A DNA stretch of 64,000 nt from CAIKMD01 sp963740675 (GCA_963740675.1 CAVUFS010000007.1:496001-560000), one strand, 5' to 3'; positions 8,279 through 17,031 are shown, counted from the stretch's first letter. Notes: generated by a model not told the origin, from the letters alone. Translations and numbers: made by a program.

Positions 8279-9235
8279 GGTTTGGCCCGTCAGATGCGAG
8301 CTGAAGGGGAAATCTGGCGACCACCAAACCTCGACGCAAAGATTTTTAGCAAGCGGCCCCAGCGCTTTTATCGCCGGCGGAAATTCGATCGATTTGCCCG
8401 GCACCATCACTTTGGGGCGCCAGCCTTGCTGCGCGCATTGCGTCCAGAAATTGATGAAGACCGGCGGATCGAGAACCGAGGTGAAGCATTCGACGCCGGC
8501 GGCGCGGAACGCTGCGATCTGCGACGAGAAATTTTCGATGCTGGGATCGAAGCGGCCGGGATCGACGACGGTGTAGCCGCGCTTTGCGATGAAGGGCGGC
8601 ATGCCATTCTTTGGGTCCGCAAATGCGTTGCCGTCGGTGTCGTTCGGCCACAACACGCCGATCTTCTTATTGGTCGGCACGCCATCGAACAGATCCATAA
8701 ACACGGCCGAGACGGTCTCGAGCCCGAAAAAGAAATGGTAGGTCCATTTAAAGCCTTTGGCAGGATCGCCATGGCGCGGGAAGAACCAGCTCTGCCACGG
8801 CGCATCGGTCGTGAGGCACGGCACCTCGTTGATCTCGGCGATATCGCTGACCGGATTGACGGTTTCGGGCGTGTGCGCAGCGAGGATGAAATCGACCTTC
8901 TCGCCAAGGATGAGATCGCTCGCGACTTCCGACGCACGGTTGGGATTCGACTGGCTGTCCTTGGCGATCAACTCAACATCGTACGTCGTGCCACCGATGT
9001 TGATGCCGTTCGCCATCGCCTGACGGAATTGCGGCAGGACATAACCATCCGCCTCGGCAAAGAACGCCAACGGACCGGTCACCGGCGTGACATAGCCGAT
9101 CTTCAATTTCTTGTTCGCGGCGCGTGCGATCATCGGCGCGAGCGGCGTCGTTGCGACGGCCGCGCCCATCGCGGCGGCACCGCGCAAAACACGCCGGCGC
9201 GTCGTTCCGCGCTGTTTGGTCGGATTCTTAGGCAT
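7943..9235 (-). CDS. Branched-chain amino acid-type ABC substrate-binding protein with Tat signal
   Basis: Periplasmic receptor of 430 residues (Peripla_BP_6/LivJ family) that probably serves the adjacent livGFHM importer. The N-terminus carries a twin-arginine signal, TTRRRVLRGAA followed by a hydrophobic stretch ending PMIARAANKK, so it is predicted to be exported folded. The mature part starts KLKIGYVTPVTGPLAFFAEADG, typical of the family. It is convergent with livM and overlaps its run-on tail by 336 bases. A separate promoter is needed, so receptor and channel can be regulated independently. Substrate unknown; HAAT receptors of soil alphaproteobacteria bind amino acids, amides or aromatic acids. 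Confidence 0.9.
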   Translation of the reverse strand: MPKNPTKQRGTTRRRVLRGAAAMGAAVATTPLAPMIARAANKKLKIGYVTPVTGPLAFFAEADGYVLPQFRQAMANGINIGGTTYDVELIAKDSQSNPNRASEVASDLILGEKVDFILAAHTPETVNPVSDIAEINEVPCLTTDAPWQSWFFPRHGDPAKGFKWTYHFFFGLETVSAVFMDLFDGVPTNKKIGVLWPNDTDGNAFADPKNGMPPFIAKRGYTVVDPGRFDPSIENFSSQIAAFRAAGVECFTSVLDPPVFINFWTQCAQQGWRPKVMVPGKSIEFPPAIKALGPLAKNLCVEVWWSPDFPFSSHLTGQTSKQLADDYVAKTGKPWTMALGYKHAILELAADVLKRAKSAEPEAIRAALADSNYDSIIGNLNFKKGPVPNVCAPPIAGGQWQQQANGQMEIKVVNNKEIPVVPTNAQQLPL

Positions 9236-9279
9236 AAGCTCCTCCCTTTCGCTTTATGATTTGAGTGATTACGGCGACT

Positions 9280-9876
9280 TTACCGCTTCGTGCCACGCTT
9301 GACGATCTTTTCGGCGCGGACGGCCATCGCCAAGGCATCGGCCAACGCGTCGTACCAATAGGTTTGATCCGCCGGCGTGAAATGCGCATTGGCGGGGCTA
9401 GGATTCGGTACCACGAAGATGCGCGTCTCGCCAATCGTGTATGGTTGCAAACCGAGTCCAATTTCCGGCAATTGCGGCGCGATCGCTTTCTGTACCGGCC
9501 GACCGACCGTGACACCGTGAAAGCAGGCAAAGCACGGCTTGTGGCGTTTCAACTTGCGTACCAGCACGGCGACACCGTCCGTCGGCTCGCTTCGCGTCAG
9601 ATCGGTCGAGCGCGGGCTGGGGCGTTTGACAAGATCGGTAAAGCCGAAACCGTAATCCTGTAACGCACGATCATGCTCCGGCTCGAGCCGCTCGACGCCA
9701 AGCCCTTTGCGTGCAGCCACACTCAATCGCGAGCGCGAAAAAGCCGGCCAAAAACGATTGATCTTGCGCGCGAAATAATGGCCCTGCGCCGCCGAGAAGA
9801 CCGACGGGTTGATGCCGACGAAGACGACATCGAGACCGTCGCGCAACAGATCCGGGAGGGTCAGCGGGTTGGGCAT
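9280..9876 (-). CDS. Uracil/G-T mismatch DNA glycosylase (Mug/TDG family)
   Basis: Base-excision repair enzyme of the family 2 uracil-DNA glycosylases, which remove uracil or thymine opposite guanine. It has 198 residues, close to the Mug length. The active-site motif GINPS appears at about residues 22-26, after VVFV, and the second motif as VPNPSPANAHFT near the C-terminus. AGGA eight bases before the ATG at 9876 supports this start. It is divergent from the sirtuin gene, with only 28 bases between the two start codons. Confidence 0.85.
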   Translation of the reverse strand: MPNPLTLPDLLRDGLDVVFVGINPSVFSAAQGHYFARKINRFWPAFSRSRLSVAARKGLGVERLEPEHDRALQDYGFGFTDLVKRPSPRSTDLTRSEPTDGVAVLVRKLKRHKPCFACFHGVTVGRPVQKAIAPQLPEIGLGLQPYTIGETRIFVVPNPSPANAHFTPADQTYWYDALADALAMAVRAEKIVKRGTKR

Positions 9877-9904
9877 TTTCTTCTTCCTACATTATGATGC
9901 GGGT

Positions 9905-10664
9905 ATGGACTCGAACAATCCTGCCGTCATCGAACTCGCGCGGCTGATCGGTCAAGCGAAACGCGCTGTTATCTTCACCGGCGCCGGCATCTCGACGGAA
10001 TCGGGCGTGCCCGATTTCCGCAGTCCCGGCGGCATCTGGAGCCGGATGAAACCGATCTACTATCAGGAATTCGTCTCGAGCGAAGAAAAGCGCCGCGAAT
10101 CCTGGGAGCGCACTTTCTCAGGCGCGATGCGCTGGACCGGCGCCAAGCCCAATGCCGGGCACTACGCGGTGGCGCGGCTGATCGCGCGCGACAAGGTCAG
10201 CGCGATCATCACGCAGAATGTCGACAATCTGCATCAGGATTCGGGCGTGCCCGCCGATAAGGTGATCGAGCTCCACGGCAATGGCAGCTATGCCAGCTGT
10301 CTCGAATGCGGGCTGCGGCACGAGCTCGAGGTGTTGAAGCAGAGCTTCGTCGGCCGCGGCGACATCCCGTCCTGCCGCGAATGCGGCGGGCTGGTGAAGA
10401 CGGCGACGATCTCTTTCGGCCAGGCGTTGAAGCCCGAGAGTGATCGAGCGCGCGCGCGACGAGGCGCTCGCCTGCGATCTCTTGATCGTGCTCGGCTCGT
10501 CGCTGGTGGTCTACCCGCGGCCGGCTTTCCCGCTGCTCGCCGCGCAGAACGGCGCCGCACTTGCGATCATCAATCGCGAAGCGACCGAGCAGGACGAATA
10601 TGCCGATCTCGTCATCCATGACGAGATCGGGCCGACGATGGCGGCGGCGGTGCCGCTCGATTAG
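9905..10664 (+). pseudogene. cobB: SIR2-family NAD-dependent protein deacylase, frameshifted
   Basis: Sirtuin that would remove acyl groups from lysines using NAD. In the first frame the core is complete: GAGISTESGVPDFR (about residues 26-39), QNVDNLHQDSG, catalytic His124 in ELHGN, and zinc cysteines 132, 135, 157 and 160. After ISFGQALKPE the frame changes. The natural continuation VIERARDEALACDLLIVLGSS through INREATEQDEYADLVIHDE, with the NAD-pocket GSS, is read one frame over from 10440 to the stop at 10664. Relative to the family there is one extra base near 10439. Either the gene is dead or the base is a sequencing error. The ATG at 9905 gives the normal family N-terminus. Confidence 0.85.
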
Positions 10665-10690
10665 GGTGGACACACAATCCGCTTTTGAAC

Positions 10691-10738
10691 GTCAGACTAA
10701 AATGCGGCGGCGGTCCGCCTCGCATTTAAAAAACTGAC
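10691..10738. other. Double inverted repeat, hairpin after cobB
   Basis: GTCAG (10691-10695) pairs with CTGAC (10734-10738). Inside these, AAATGCG (about 10700-10706) pairs with CGCATTT (about 10721-10727), extended by a GC-rich loop stem. It lies between the sirtuin stop and the amidohydrolase start. It could terminate cobB transcripts (no long T-run) or act in the 5' leader of the amidohydrolase gene. Confidence 0.4.
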
Positions 10739-10785
10739 ATCGGGCGTGTGTTCCGGCATGTCCGCCAATTGAGGGAGGGATCTTC

Positions 10786-11955
10786 ATGTCGCAGAACTAC
10801 AAATGCGTGTCCGGCGATACACACCTGGAAATCCCCAACGAACGTTGGACCCATCGGATCGATAAGAAATATCGCGACCGCGCGCCGCGCACGATCCGTT
10901 TAGAGGGCGGTGCGGACGCCACCGTGTTCGAAGACCTGCCGCCGCGCCAGAACACGTTCGACATCTATGGCGGCCAGGGTCGCGACGGGAGCAATTGGTA
11001 TCCCGCCGACCAGAGGTACGAGACGTGCCCGGGTACCGGCTCGCCCGCGCAGCGAATTAAGGAGCAGGACATCGACGGCATCGATGCGGAGATCATGTTC
11101 CCCGCGGTCGTCGCCGGTCCTTCGATGTGGCTCAAAGCGAAGGACCCCGGACTGCAGAAGGCCATCATCCGCGGCTGGAATGACTGGTTCGCCGAGGAAT
11201 ATCTCTCGGATTCGGACGCCAAAGGCCGGATCTTCGGTGTCGGCTGCATCACGGCAACGACCATCGAGGACTCACTGGCGGAGCTGCAGCACTGCAAGAA
11301 GCTAGGCTTCATCGCCATCCAGCTCCCCAATTTCCCGAACGGCACAGGTATCCCGAAGGCGGAAGACGACCGCTTCTGGGCGATGGCGCTTGATCTGGAC
11401 ATGCCGGTCACGATCCACTTCGCGGTCGAGGACACGGACACGAGCTTCAACGGCAAACTGCTTGATTATCCGAAGCGCGAGAAGAATTTACGCACCGACC
11501 TCGCTGGCCAGATGACGCGTTTCGCGCGCAACGGCGCTTACAACGCGGTGCAACTGCTCTTGTCAGGCGTGTTTGAGCGCTTTCCGAAACTCCGCATCTT
11601 CTTCGCCGAGAACTCGATCGGCTGGATTCCGAACTTCATGGAGGTGGCCGACACGCGCTACGACCGCCACATCGGTTGGGCGAAGCGCTACGATGGTGTG
11701 AAGCCGCTTTCCGGCAAGCCCAGCGAGTTAATCAATGAATATTTCTATTGGGGGTTCCAGCGCGACCGCGCAGGCATCGACAACCGCCATCACCTGAACG
11801 TCAATCGCCTGATCTGGGCGAACGACTTCCCGCACCAGGAATCCGACTGGCCGGAATCGAATAAGGTGCTAGAGCACAATTTCAAGGGCGTGCCGACTCA
11901 CGAGGTGCACAAGATGACCGTGCAGAACGCGACGGATTTCTTCCGCCTGCCCTAA
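10786..11955 (+). CDS. Amidohydrolase-2 (ACMSD-type) metal-dependent hydrolase or decarboxylase
   Basis: TIM-barrel enzyme of 389 residues in the Amidohydro_2 family, which includes ACMSD and resorcylate-type decarboxylases as well as hydrolases. Metal-binding positions are visible: SGDTHLEIP at the N-terminus (D-x-H pattern), a barrel histidine in MPVTIHFAVED, the strand IFFAENSIGWIPNFME and the final aspartate in IWANDFPHQES. GGGAGGGAT just before the ATG at 10786 supports the start. It is alone on the plus strand, followed by repeat A copy 2 and facing the minus-strand catabolic operon. No signal peptide. The substrate is unknown; an aromatic acid is reasonable from the neighbours. Confidence 0.85.
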   Translation: MSQNYKCVSGDTHLEIPNERWTHRIDKKYRDRAPRTIRLEGGADATVFEDLPPRQNTFDIYGGQGRDGSNWYPADQRYETCPGTGSPAQRIKEQDIDGIDAEIMFPAVVAGPSMWLKAKDPGLQKAIIRGWNDWFAEEYLSDSDAKGRIFGVGCITATTIEDSLAELQHCKKLGFIAIQLPNFPNGTGIPKAEDDRFWAMALDLDMPVTIHFAVEDTDTSFNGKLLDYPKREKNLRTDLAGQMTRFARNGAYNAVQLLLSGVFERFPKLRIFFAENSIGWIPNFMEVADTRYDRHIGWAKRYDGVKPLSGKPSELINEYFYWGFQRDRAGIDNRHHLNVNRLIWANDFPHQESDWPESNKVLEHNFKGVPTHEVHKMTVQNATDFFRLP

Positions 11956-12001
11956 ATTTGGGACGCCTTTTGCCGAATAGAGCGAAACACGACCTTAAAA
12001 T

Positions 12002-12083
12002 CGTCATTGCGAGCGAAGCGAAGCAATCCAGTTTGCTGAACCAATGGATTGCTTCGTCGCGCTACGCGCTTCTCGCAATGACG
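12002..12083. repeat. Intergenic palindromic repeat, family A copy 2
   Basis: About 82 bases bounded by CGTCATTGCGAGCGAAGCG and the complement CTTCTCGCAATGACG, with AAGCAATCCA and TGGATTGCTT inner arms. It matches the element at 1629-1710 in the opposite orientation and sits between two convergent genes (amidohydrolase and FAH hydrolase). It can form a long hairpin and may double as a bidirectional terminator. Confidence 0.8.
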
Positions 12084-12105
12084 TATACGGGCTCTCGCCT
12101 CGAAA

Positions 12106-13029
12106 TCAGCGCGGGCGGTAAGCGGCCGGCTCGTCGGCGGCGATCGTATTCTTCAGCACGCCGAGGCCGGTGATCTCGACCTCGACCTTGTCGCCGGGCT
12201 TCATATTGACGACGCCGAGCACGCCGTGGCGCCCGGCCGGCTTCAGATTCTCGCCGGGATGCGGCTTCAGCGCGCCGGGCGTACCCATCATGATCACATC
12301 GCCGGGTAACAGATTGTAGCCGCTCGAGAGGTAATGCACGACCTGCTCGACCGCGAACAGCATGTCGTTGAGCGGCGCGTTCTGGCGCTCGATGCCGTTG
12401 AGACGGGTGATGACGCGCTGCGCCTTCGGATCGCCGAATTCGTCATTCGTCATCAGCCACGGGCCGGTGCTGCCCGAGCGCTCGAAATTCTTGCCGAGGC
12501 CGAAATTCCGGTTGTGACGCTGATATTCGCGCACCGAGCCTTCATTGGCGCAGCAGAAGCCGGCGATGTGATCGAAGGCTTTCTCGACCGGGATATGCCG
12601 GCCGCCGCGGCCGATCACGACACCGAGCTCGCCTTCGTAATCGAACTCCTTCGCGACTTCGGGAGGCGGGCACAGCAGCTTCTGATTGTGGCCGACCACC
12701 GAGGCAGGCGTGCGCATAAAGAGATGCGGGAATTCCTTCGAGGTGGTGAGGCCGGTCTCTTCGATATGCGTCTTGAAGTTGAGCGCCAGCGCCCAGGTGA
12801 CATGCGGATCGGGGATCACCGGCAAGAGATCGGCATCGACGAGCTTGCGCGTGCCTTGCTTGCCGCCAACCGCATCGCGCAGTCGCGCCAGCCCATCCGG
12901 CATGCCGAGCAGCGCGCGCAAATCGTTCGGTAATTGCGGCGCGACATCGGCCACCGGCACGAACGCGTCGTCGCTCGTCATGACGCCGACCCGCGGCGTG
13001 TTGTTCTCGCTATAGGAAATGATCCGCAT
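12106..13029 (-). CDS. Fumarylacetoacetate hydrolase (FAH) family protein, copy 1
   Basis: FAH-fold enzyme of 307 residues that hydrolyses or decarboxylates beta-keto acids late in ring-cleavage pathways. The metal-binding glutamates are in EFDYEGELGVVIG, with VTWALALNFKTHIEETG before them and SSGYNLLPGDVIMMGTPGAL near the end, all typical. AAGGATAAGACG precedes the ATG at 13029. It starts ten bases after the flavin monooxygenase stop, so it is the last gene of a minus-strand operon whose first half holds a similar monooxygenase/FAH pair. Family members include fumarylpyruvate and acylpyruvate hydrolases; the exact substrate is not readable. Confidence 0.88.
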   Translation of the reverse strand: MRIISYSENNTPRVGVMTSDDAFVPVADVAPQLPNDLRALLGMPDGLARLRDAVGGKQGTRKLVDADLLPVIPDPHVTWALALNFKTHIEETGLTTSKEFPHLFMRTPASVVGHNQKLLCPPPEVAKEFDYEGELGVVIGRGGRHIPVEKAFDHIAGFCCANEGSVREYQRHNRNFGLGKNFERSGSTGPWLMTNDEFGDPKAQRVITRLNGIERQNAPLNDMLFAVEQVVHYLSSGYNLLPGDVIMMGTPGALKPHPGENLKPAGRHGVLGVVNMKPGDKVEVEITGLGVLKNTIAADEPAAYRPR

Positions 13030-13039
13030 CGTCTTATCC

Positions 13040-14209
13040 TTATTCCGATTCCAAGAGGTGCCGGCCGTAATCGCTCATGCCGACATCCCACACCAACCCC
13101 GCATGCGATGCCGCCGCCTGAAGATCGCGATAGGCGCGGTTCATCCCGTTGCCCTCAAAGAGAACGCGCGCACCCGAGGCATAGAAGAGTTTCTCCACCG
13201 CGCTGAGCGCGGTGCGCGCGGCATAGGTCGAGTTGCGCTTGCCGCGCATGCGTTGATGTGCCGGCACGGTCTCGCCGCGCTCGATCATGCGCCGCGCTTC
13301 GCGCACCGGCGCCATATAGAGCGTAGAAGCCGCTTCGATCTCCGCCGCCGCGACGGCAAGCGAGATTTGCGTGCCGGTCTGCTCCGCCACCTTCACGCCG
13401 CGCGAGACGCGCTTCTTGGTCGCCGCGATGTAATCGGCGAGAAATCCTTCGGCGATGCCGACCGCAACGCAGGCAAAGGCGCTGGTCGCGAGACCGCCAT
13501 GCGGCATGCGGAAGATTGGCGAGGCATGCACGCGTGTGCCGGGCCCATTGCCCTCTTCGAGATCGCGAAAGCGCAAGATGCGATGCTCGGGCACGAACAC
13601 ATCTTCGACGGTAAAGCTCTTGCTGCCGGTGCCGGACATGCCGATCACATGCCAATCGTCGATCACCGTGACATCGCTCATCGGCACAAGGAAGAGGCAG
13701 CGCTCGCCCTTCATCGGCCCGTCGACGATCATGCCGCCGGGCAGCGCCCATTGCGCATGATCGATGCCGCTGGCAAAGCCGTGCTTGCCGGAGAAGCGCA
13801 CGCCGCCGGGCACGCTGTGCGCCGTGCCGACCGGGGCAAAGCTGGCGCAGATATGCGCCGTCGGTGTCTTACCCCAGATTTCTTCCTGCGCCTCGATCGG
13901 CAGGCCGCTGGCGATCTGGGCGTGATCGCCCATGACGGTCGAGACCCAGGCCTGGGCGCCGCAGCCGCGCGCGAGGATCTGCCCGACCTCGCACAACACA
14001 TCCCAGCCAAGCTCATAGCCGCCGAACCGCGCCGGCTGGCAAATCCGCAGAAAGCCCGCGGCATCGAAATCCGTCATGCTTTCATCGGGACAGCTTCGCG
14101 CGGCTTCGCAAGCGGGGCTGCGTTCGCGCAGCACCGGCACCAGCGCTTCGGCGCGGTGCAGCATCTCTTCGCGCGTCACGGTCTGAACCCCATTTCCCCG
14201 ATCAGGCAT
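13040..14209 (-). CDS. Acyl-CoA dehydrogenase-fold flavin monooxygenase (group D, HsaA/HpaB-like)
   Basis: Protein of 389 residues with the acyl-CoA dehydrogenase fold, but lacking the catalytic Glu context of true dehydrogenases. It resembles reduced-flavin-dependent hydroxylases (HsaA type): CGAQAWVSTVMGDHAQIA, RFSGKHGFASGIDHAQW, then WHVIGMSGTGSKSFTVEDVF. Such enzymes hydroxylate phenolic or other substrates with FMNH2 or FADH2 from a separate reductase; no reductase gene is present here. It is followed after ten bases by an FAH hydrolase. A decayed relative lies in the same operon at 16282-17031, and aligning the two shows what that copy lost. Confidence 0.85.
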   Translation of the reverse strand: MPDRGNGVQTVTREEMLHRAEALVPVLRERSPACEAARSCPDESMTDFDAAGFLRICQPARFGGYELGWDVLCEVGQILARGCGAQAWVSTVMGDHAQIASGLPIEAQEEIWGKTPTAHICASFAPVGTAHSVPGGVRFSGKHGFASGIDHAQWALPGGMIVDGPMKGERCLFLVPMSDVTVIDDWHVIGMSGTGSKSFTVEDVFVPEHRILRFRDLEEGNGPGTRVHASPIFRMPHGGLATSAFACVAVGIAEGFLADYIAATKKRVSRGVKVAEQTGTQISLAVAAAEIEAASTLYMAPVREARRMIERGETVPAHQRMRGKRNSTYAARTALSAVEKLFYASGARVLFEGNGMNRAYRDLQAAASHAGLVWDVGMSDYGRHLLESE

Positions 14210-14258
14210 GGCGGCAATCTAGCGAGGCTGTGCCATGCGCCGCAATCGACGAGATGGT

Positions 14259-15275
14259 TCAGTGTGTCTGCTCGGCCTCCGCCTGGGTATAAAGCGCGCG
14301 ATATTTATCGAGCACTTCCTTGCCGTTCTTGCGACCATCGACCCATGCCGTGACCACCGGCTCGGTCTTCACCTGCCATTTGGCGAACGAGGCCGGTGGC
14401 ACGGTGACCATCTTCTGGCCCGGCTCGGCCATCATGCTGTCGCGGATACCGGCGGCTTCTTGATCCACGGCGATGCCGTATTGCCGGCTGAGCGCCTCGC
14501 CGGAGGTATCGAGCAGGATCTTCTGCGCGGCGACCGGCAGCGATTGGAACTTCTTCTTCGACATGAAGACCATGCTGATCGACGTGCCGACCGAAACGTC
14601 GACATGATAAGGCGCGACCTGTTGCAGCTTGAAAGCGCGCACGCCGCCCCAGCCGATAATCGCACCGTCGACCGTCTTGCGCTGCACCGCGGCGTATTCA
14701 TCGGTCAGCGGAATGGAGACCGGCGCGCCGCCGAGAGCGCTGATCGTCTTGCTCTGCATTTGGCCGGCGACAATGAGCTTCAGCCCGCCGAGATCGTCCA
14801 TGCTCTTGAGCGGCGCGCTGAGATGCAGCCCGCCCGCGCCGAGCATGCCGGTGGCGAGCGGTACGATCTGATCGTATTCGCTATCGAGCAACCCGGTCTT
14901 GTAGAACCGCCAGAACGCGACCGATCCCGCCTGCGCCGATTTCACCAGGAACGGCACCGCCGGGACTTCGGAGAGCGGGAATTTGCCCGCGACCGCGTTC
15001 TGCATGCCCCAGCCGACCTGGATCGCGTCGTCGAGCACGCGGTCATAGATGTTCTCGAAGGTGGCGAGCGTGACGCCCTCGCGCACATCGAGATGGATGA
15101 CGCCCTTGCCCATTTCATTGACCTTGGCTGCCCATGGCTCGAGCGCATTGATCATCGCCCCTGAGCGCGTCGGGCCGATGATGTCGAACAGCAAATTCAC
15201 TTCATCGGCCGAAGCCGAGCGGCCGAAGGGCAACAGCGCCGGCAGCAAGGCCAACGCGCAAAGCAAGCGTCTCAT
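14259..15275 (-). CDS. TRAP transporter substrate-binding protein (DctP family)
   Basis: Periplasmic solute receptor of 338 residues. The start at 15275 is preferred over the in-frame ATG at 15317 because GGGGGAAACGAT precedes it and a clean signal peptide follows (MRRLLCALALLPALLPFG, ending SASA before DEVNLLFD). The family arginine-carboxylate region is recognisable in GGLKLIVAGQMQSKTISALGG and in the VPLTDEYAAVQ-like segment (IPLTDEYAAVQRKTVDGAI). The TRAP membrane subunits (DctQ, DctM) are absent from the window. It lies between two FAH/monooxygenase modules, so an organic acid intermediate is a likely ligand. Confidence 0.88.
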   Translation of the reverse strand: MRRLLCALALLPALLPFGRSASADEVNLLFDIIGPTRSGAMINALEPWAAKVNEMGKGVIHLDVREGVTLATFENIYDRVLDDAIQVGWGMQNAVAGKFPLSEVPAVPFLVKSAQAGSVAFWRFYKTGLLDSEYDQIVPLATGMLGAGGLHLSAPLKSMDDLGGLKLIVAGQMQSKTISALGGAPVSIPLTDEYAAVQRKTVDGAIIGWGGVRAFKLQQVAPYHVDVSVGTSISMVFMSKKKFQSLPVAAQKILLDTSGEALSRQYGIAVDQEAAGIRDSMMAEPGQKMVTVPPASFAKWQVKTEPVVTAWVDGRKNGKEVLDKYRALYTQAEAEQTH

Positions 15276-15300
15276 ATCGTTTCCCCCGATCAGATTTCGT

Positions 15301-16272
15301 TTAGATGTCGATTTCATTGGGTTGGCGCCAAGGCTGCTCCTCGACGCGGTTTTCCATGCACCCGAGCTTCTCGACCTCGCAGCGGATGATCTGTCCGTTC
15401 TCGATGCCGTGATTCTTCTGTCCCGGCTCCAGCGGCAAATTGGCCGGCGAGCCCATGAGGATCAGATCGCCCGGCATCAAGGTCATGATGTAGGAGAGAT
15501 ATTCGACCGCCTCTCCCATATGCCACAGCATCGCGTTGGTGCGCGCATCCTGATGCAGCTTGTCGTCGATCCAGGCGCGCACGCGCAGATCATGCGGATC
15601 ACCAACGAGATCGCGCGGCACGATCACCCGGCTCATCGGCGTATAGCCAGCGAAATTCTTCATCCGGATGTTGTCGTTGATCGGGCTTTTGTTGCGGAGC
15701 TCCCGCCACCAGGCGAAATGCATGGTGAGATCGTTGCAGAGCGTGTAGCCGGCGATGAATTCGTCGGCCTTGTCGGCCGAAACACGCGTCGCCGGCTTGC
15801 CGATCACGATCGTCACCTCGACCTCGAAATCGAATTGCTTGCCGCCATGCTCGCGATAGATCGTGTCGCCGTAACCGGCGAGCGCTGAGCGCGAGCCGAA
15901 GAACACATCGGGCAGCACGCGTTCTGCTTTCGGCGGATCGCTGCGCCCGGTGACACGGCTCGGCCGCTCGAAATTATGATAGAGGTGGAAGATATTGTTC
16001 GGCTCCGGCACCGGCGGCAGGAACTTCACCGCATTCAGCGGCTGCCACCCATCGCCCGCGCCGGGTTTCAGATCGAGACCGCGCAGCCAGCCATGCCAGC
16101 GATCCCAATCCGGCAGGAAGTCGCGCATGATCGGCGCCGCCGCGCCCGGCGTCGAATAGCGCGCGACGATATCGGCGAGCTTTGCCACCTGATCCTCGAC
16201 GACCACCGCCGTTGCGGGCTTGCCGCCATCCATCATCGTGCCGATGCCAAAGCGAATCTCGCTTACCGTCAT
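15301..16272 (-). CDS. Fumarylacetoacetate hydrolase (FAH) family protein, copy 2
   Basis: FAH-fold hydrolase of 323 residues. Metal ligands are in QFDFEVEVTIVIG. Upstream, NNIFHLYHNFERPSRVTGRSD corresponds to the substrate loop, and YLSYIMTLMPGDLILMGSPANL is the family end signature. A Shine-Dalgarno GGGGAGGAA directly precedes the ATG at 16272. It follows the monooxygenase pseudogene by nine bases and precedes the TRAP receptor by 25 bases. It differs clearly from FAH copy 1 in length and loops, so the two probably act on different substrates or arose by an old duplication. Confidence 0.87.
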   Translation of the reverse strand: MTVSEIRFGIGTMMDGGKPATAVVVEDQVAKLADIVARYSTPGAAAPIMRDFLPDWDRWHGWLRGLDLKPGAGDGWQPLNAVKFLPPVPEPNNIFHLYHNFERPSRVTGRSDPPKAERVLPDVFFGSRSALAGYGDTIYREHGGKQFDFEVEVTIVIGKPATRVSADKADEFIAGYTLCNDLTMHFAWWRELRNKSPINDNIRMKNFAGYTPMSRVIVPRDLVGDPHDLRVRAWIDDKLHQDARTNAMLWHMGEAVEYLSYIMTLMPGDLILMGSPANLPLEPGQKNHGIENGQIIRCEVEKLGCMENRVEEQPWRQPNEIDI

Positions 16273-16281
16273 TTCCTCCCC

Positions 16282-17031
16282 CTATCTTATGATGCGCTCC
16301 AGCAGCGCGCGGCCGCCGGCGATGCGGCCATTGTCCCAATTATTGCTCGGCTGCTGGGTCGCGGCGAGAGCATCGCGGAAACAGCGTTGGAACGGTTCCG
16401 CATTGCCGAGCTGATGCGCGCCGGCAGCGGTCATCAGCCTCTCGAGCGAGCGATAGGCGCTTTGGGCGATGAAGCAGCCGGCGGCGGAATCGTAGCATGC
16501 GCAACGCCGCCCGGCAGAAGGATGTTTCGCTCGCCGCTTTGATCGAGTGTCTCGCCCGCAAGGCTTGCCACCAGCTCTTTGAGCTTCACGCGCAGCAGCG
16601 CGAGTACCGCATCGAGCTCCATTGCCGCCTCGCCGATGCGCAATTGCATCGCCGGCTGATCGGCCATGCTGGCGCCGGTGCGGTTGGTGCGATGATGCGT
16701 CATCGCGACGAAATGCTCGAGCCCGGCTATCGCGACACCAAGCGCTACGGAAGGCAGCGCAAATGGCCCGCCGAGAAAGGGCAAGCGGAAGAGCGGCCCG
16801 TCGAGCGCCTCGCCGACCGGCGGCTTGCCTTGATACCAGACGCGATGATCGGGAATGAAGACATCGTCGAAGCGGATATCGTGCGAGCCGGTGCCCCCAC
16901 AGCTCATCGAGGAATCGCGTGCCGAAACGCACGACCACCGGCGCATGGCCGCCGACGACCGAATAGACCCAGCCGATGATCTGGTCGCTGCGCCCGCATC
17001 CGCATCGACCACACGCATTGTTCGCCGGCAC
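16282..17031 (-). pseudogene. Acyl-CoA dehydrogenase-fold monooxygenase, decayed copy with internal deletion
   Basis: Remnant of a second HsaA/HpaB-like flavoprotein. Three frames are needed. DADAGAA is followed by IIGWVYSVVGGHAPVVVRF, ending ELWG near 16894, which aligns with QAWVSTVMGDHA...EEIWG of the intact copy at 13040-14209. The next bases read GTGSHDIRFDDVFIPDHRVW in another frame, where the intact copy has about 79 more residues in between. A further shift near 16485 leads from LLPGGVAHATIP to AAGCFIAQSAYRSLERLM and the C-terminus ERIIR at 16282. The N-terminal 80 or so residues are not recognisable. The end lies nine bases before FAH copy 2. Confidence 0.85.
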
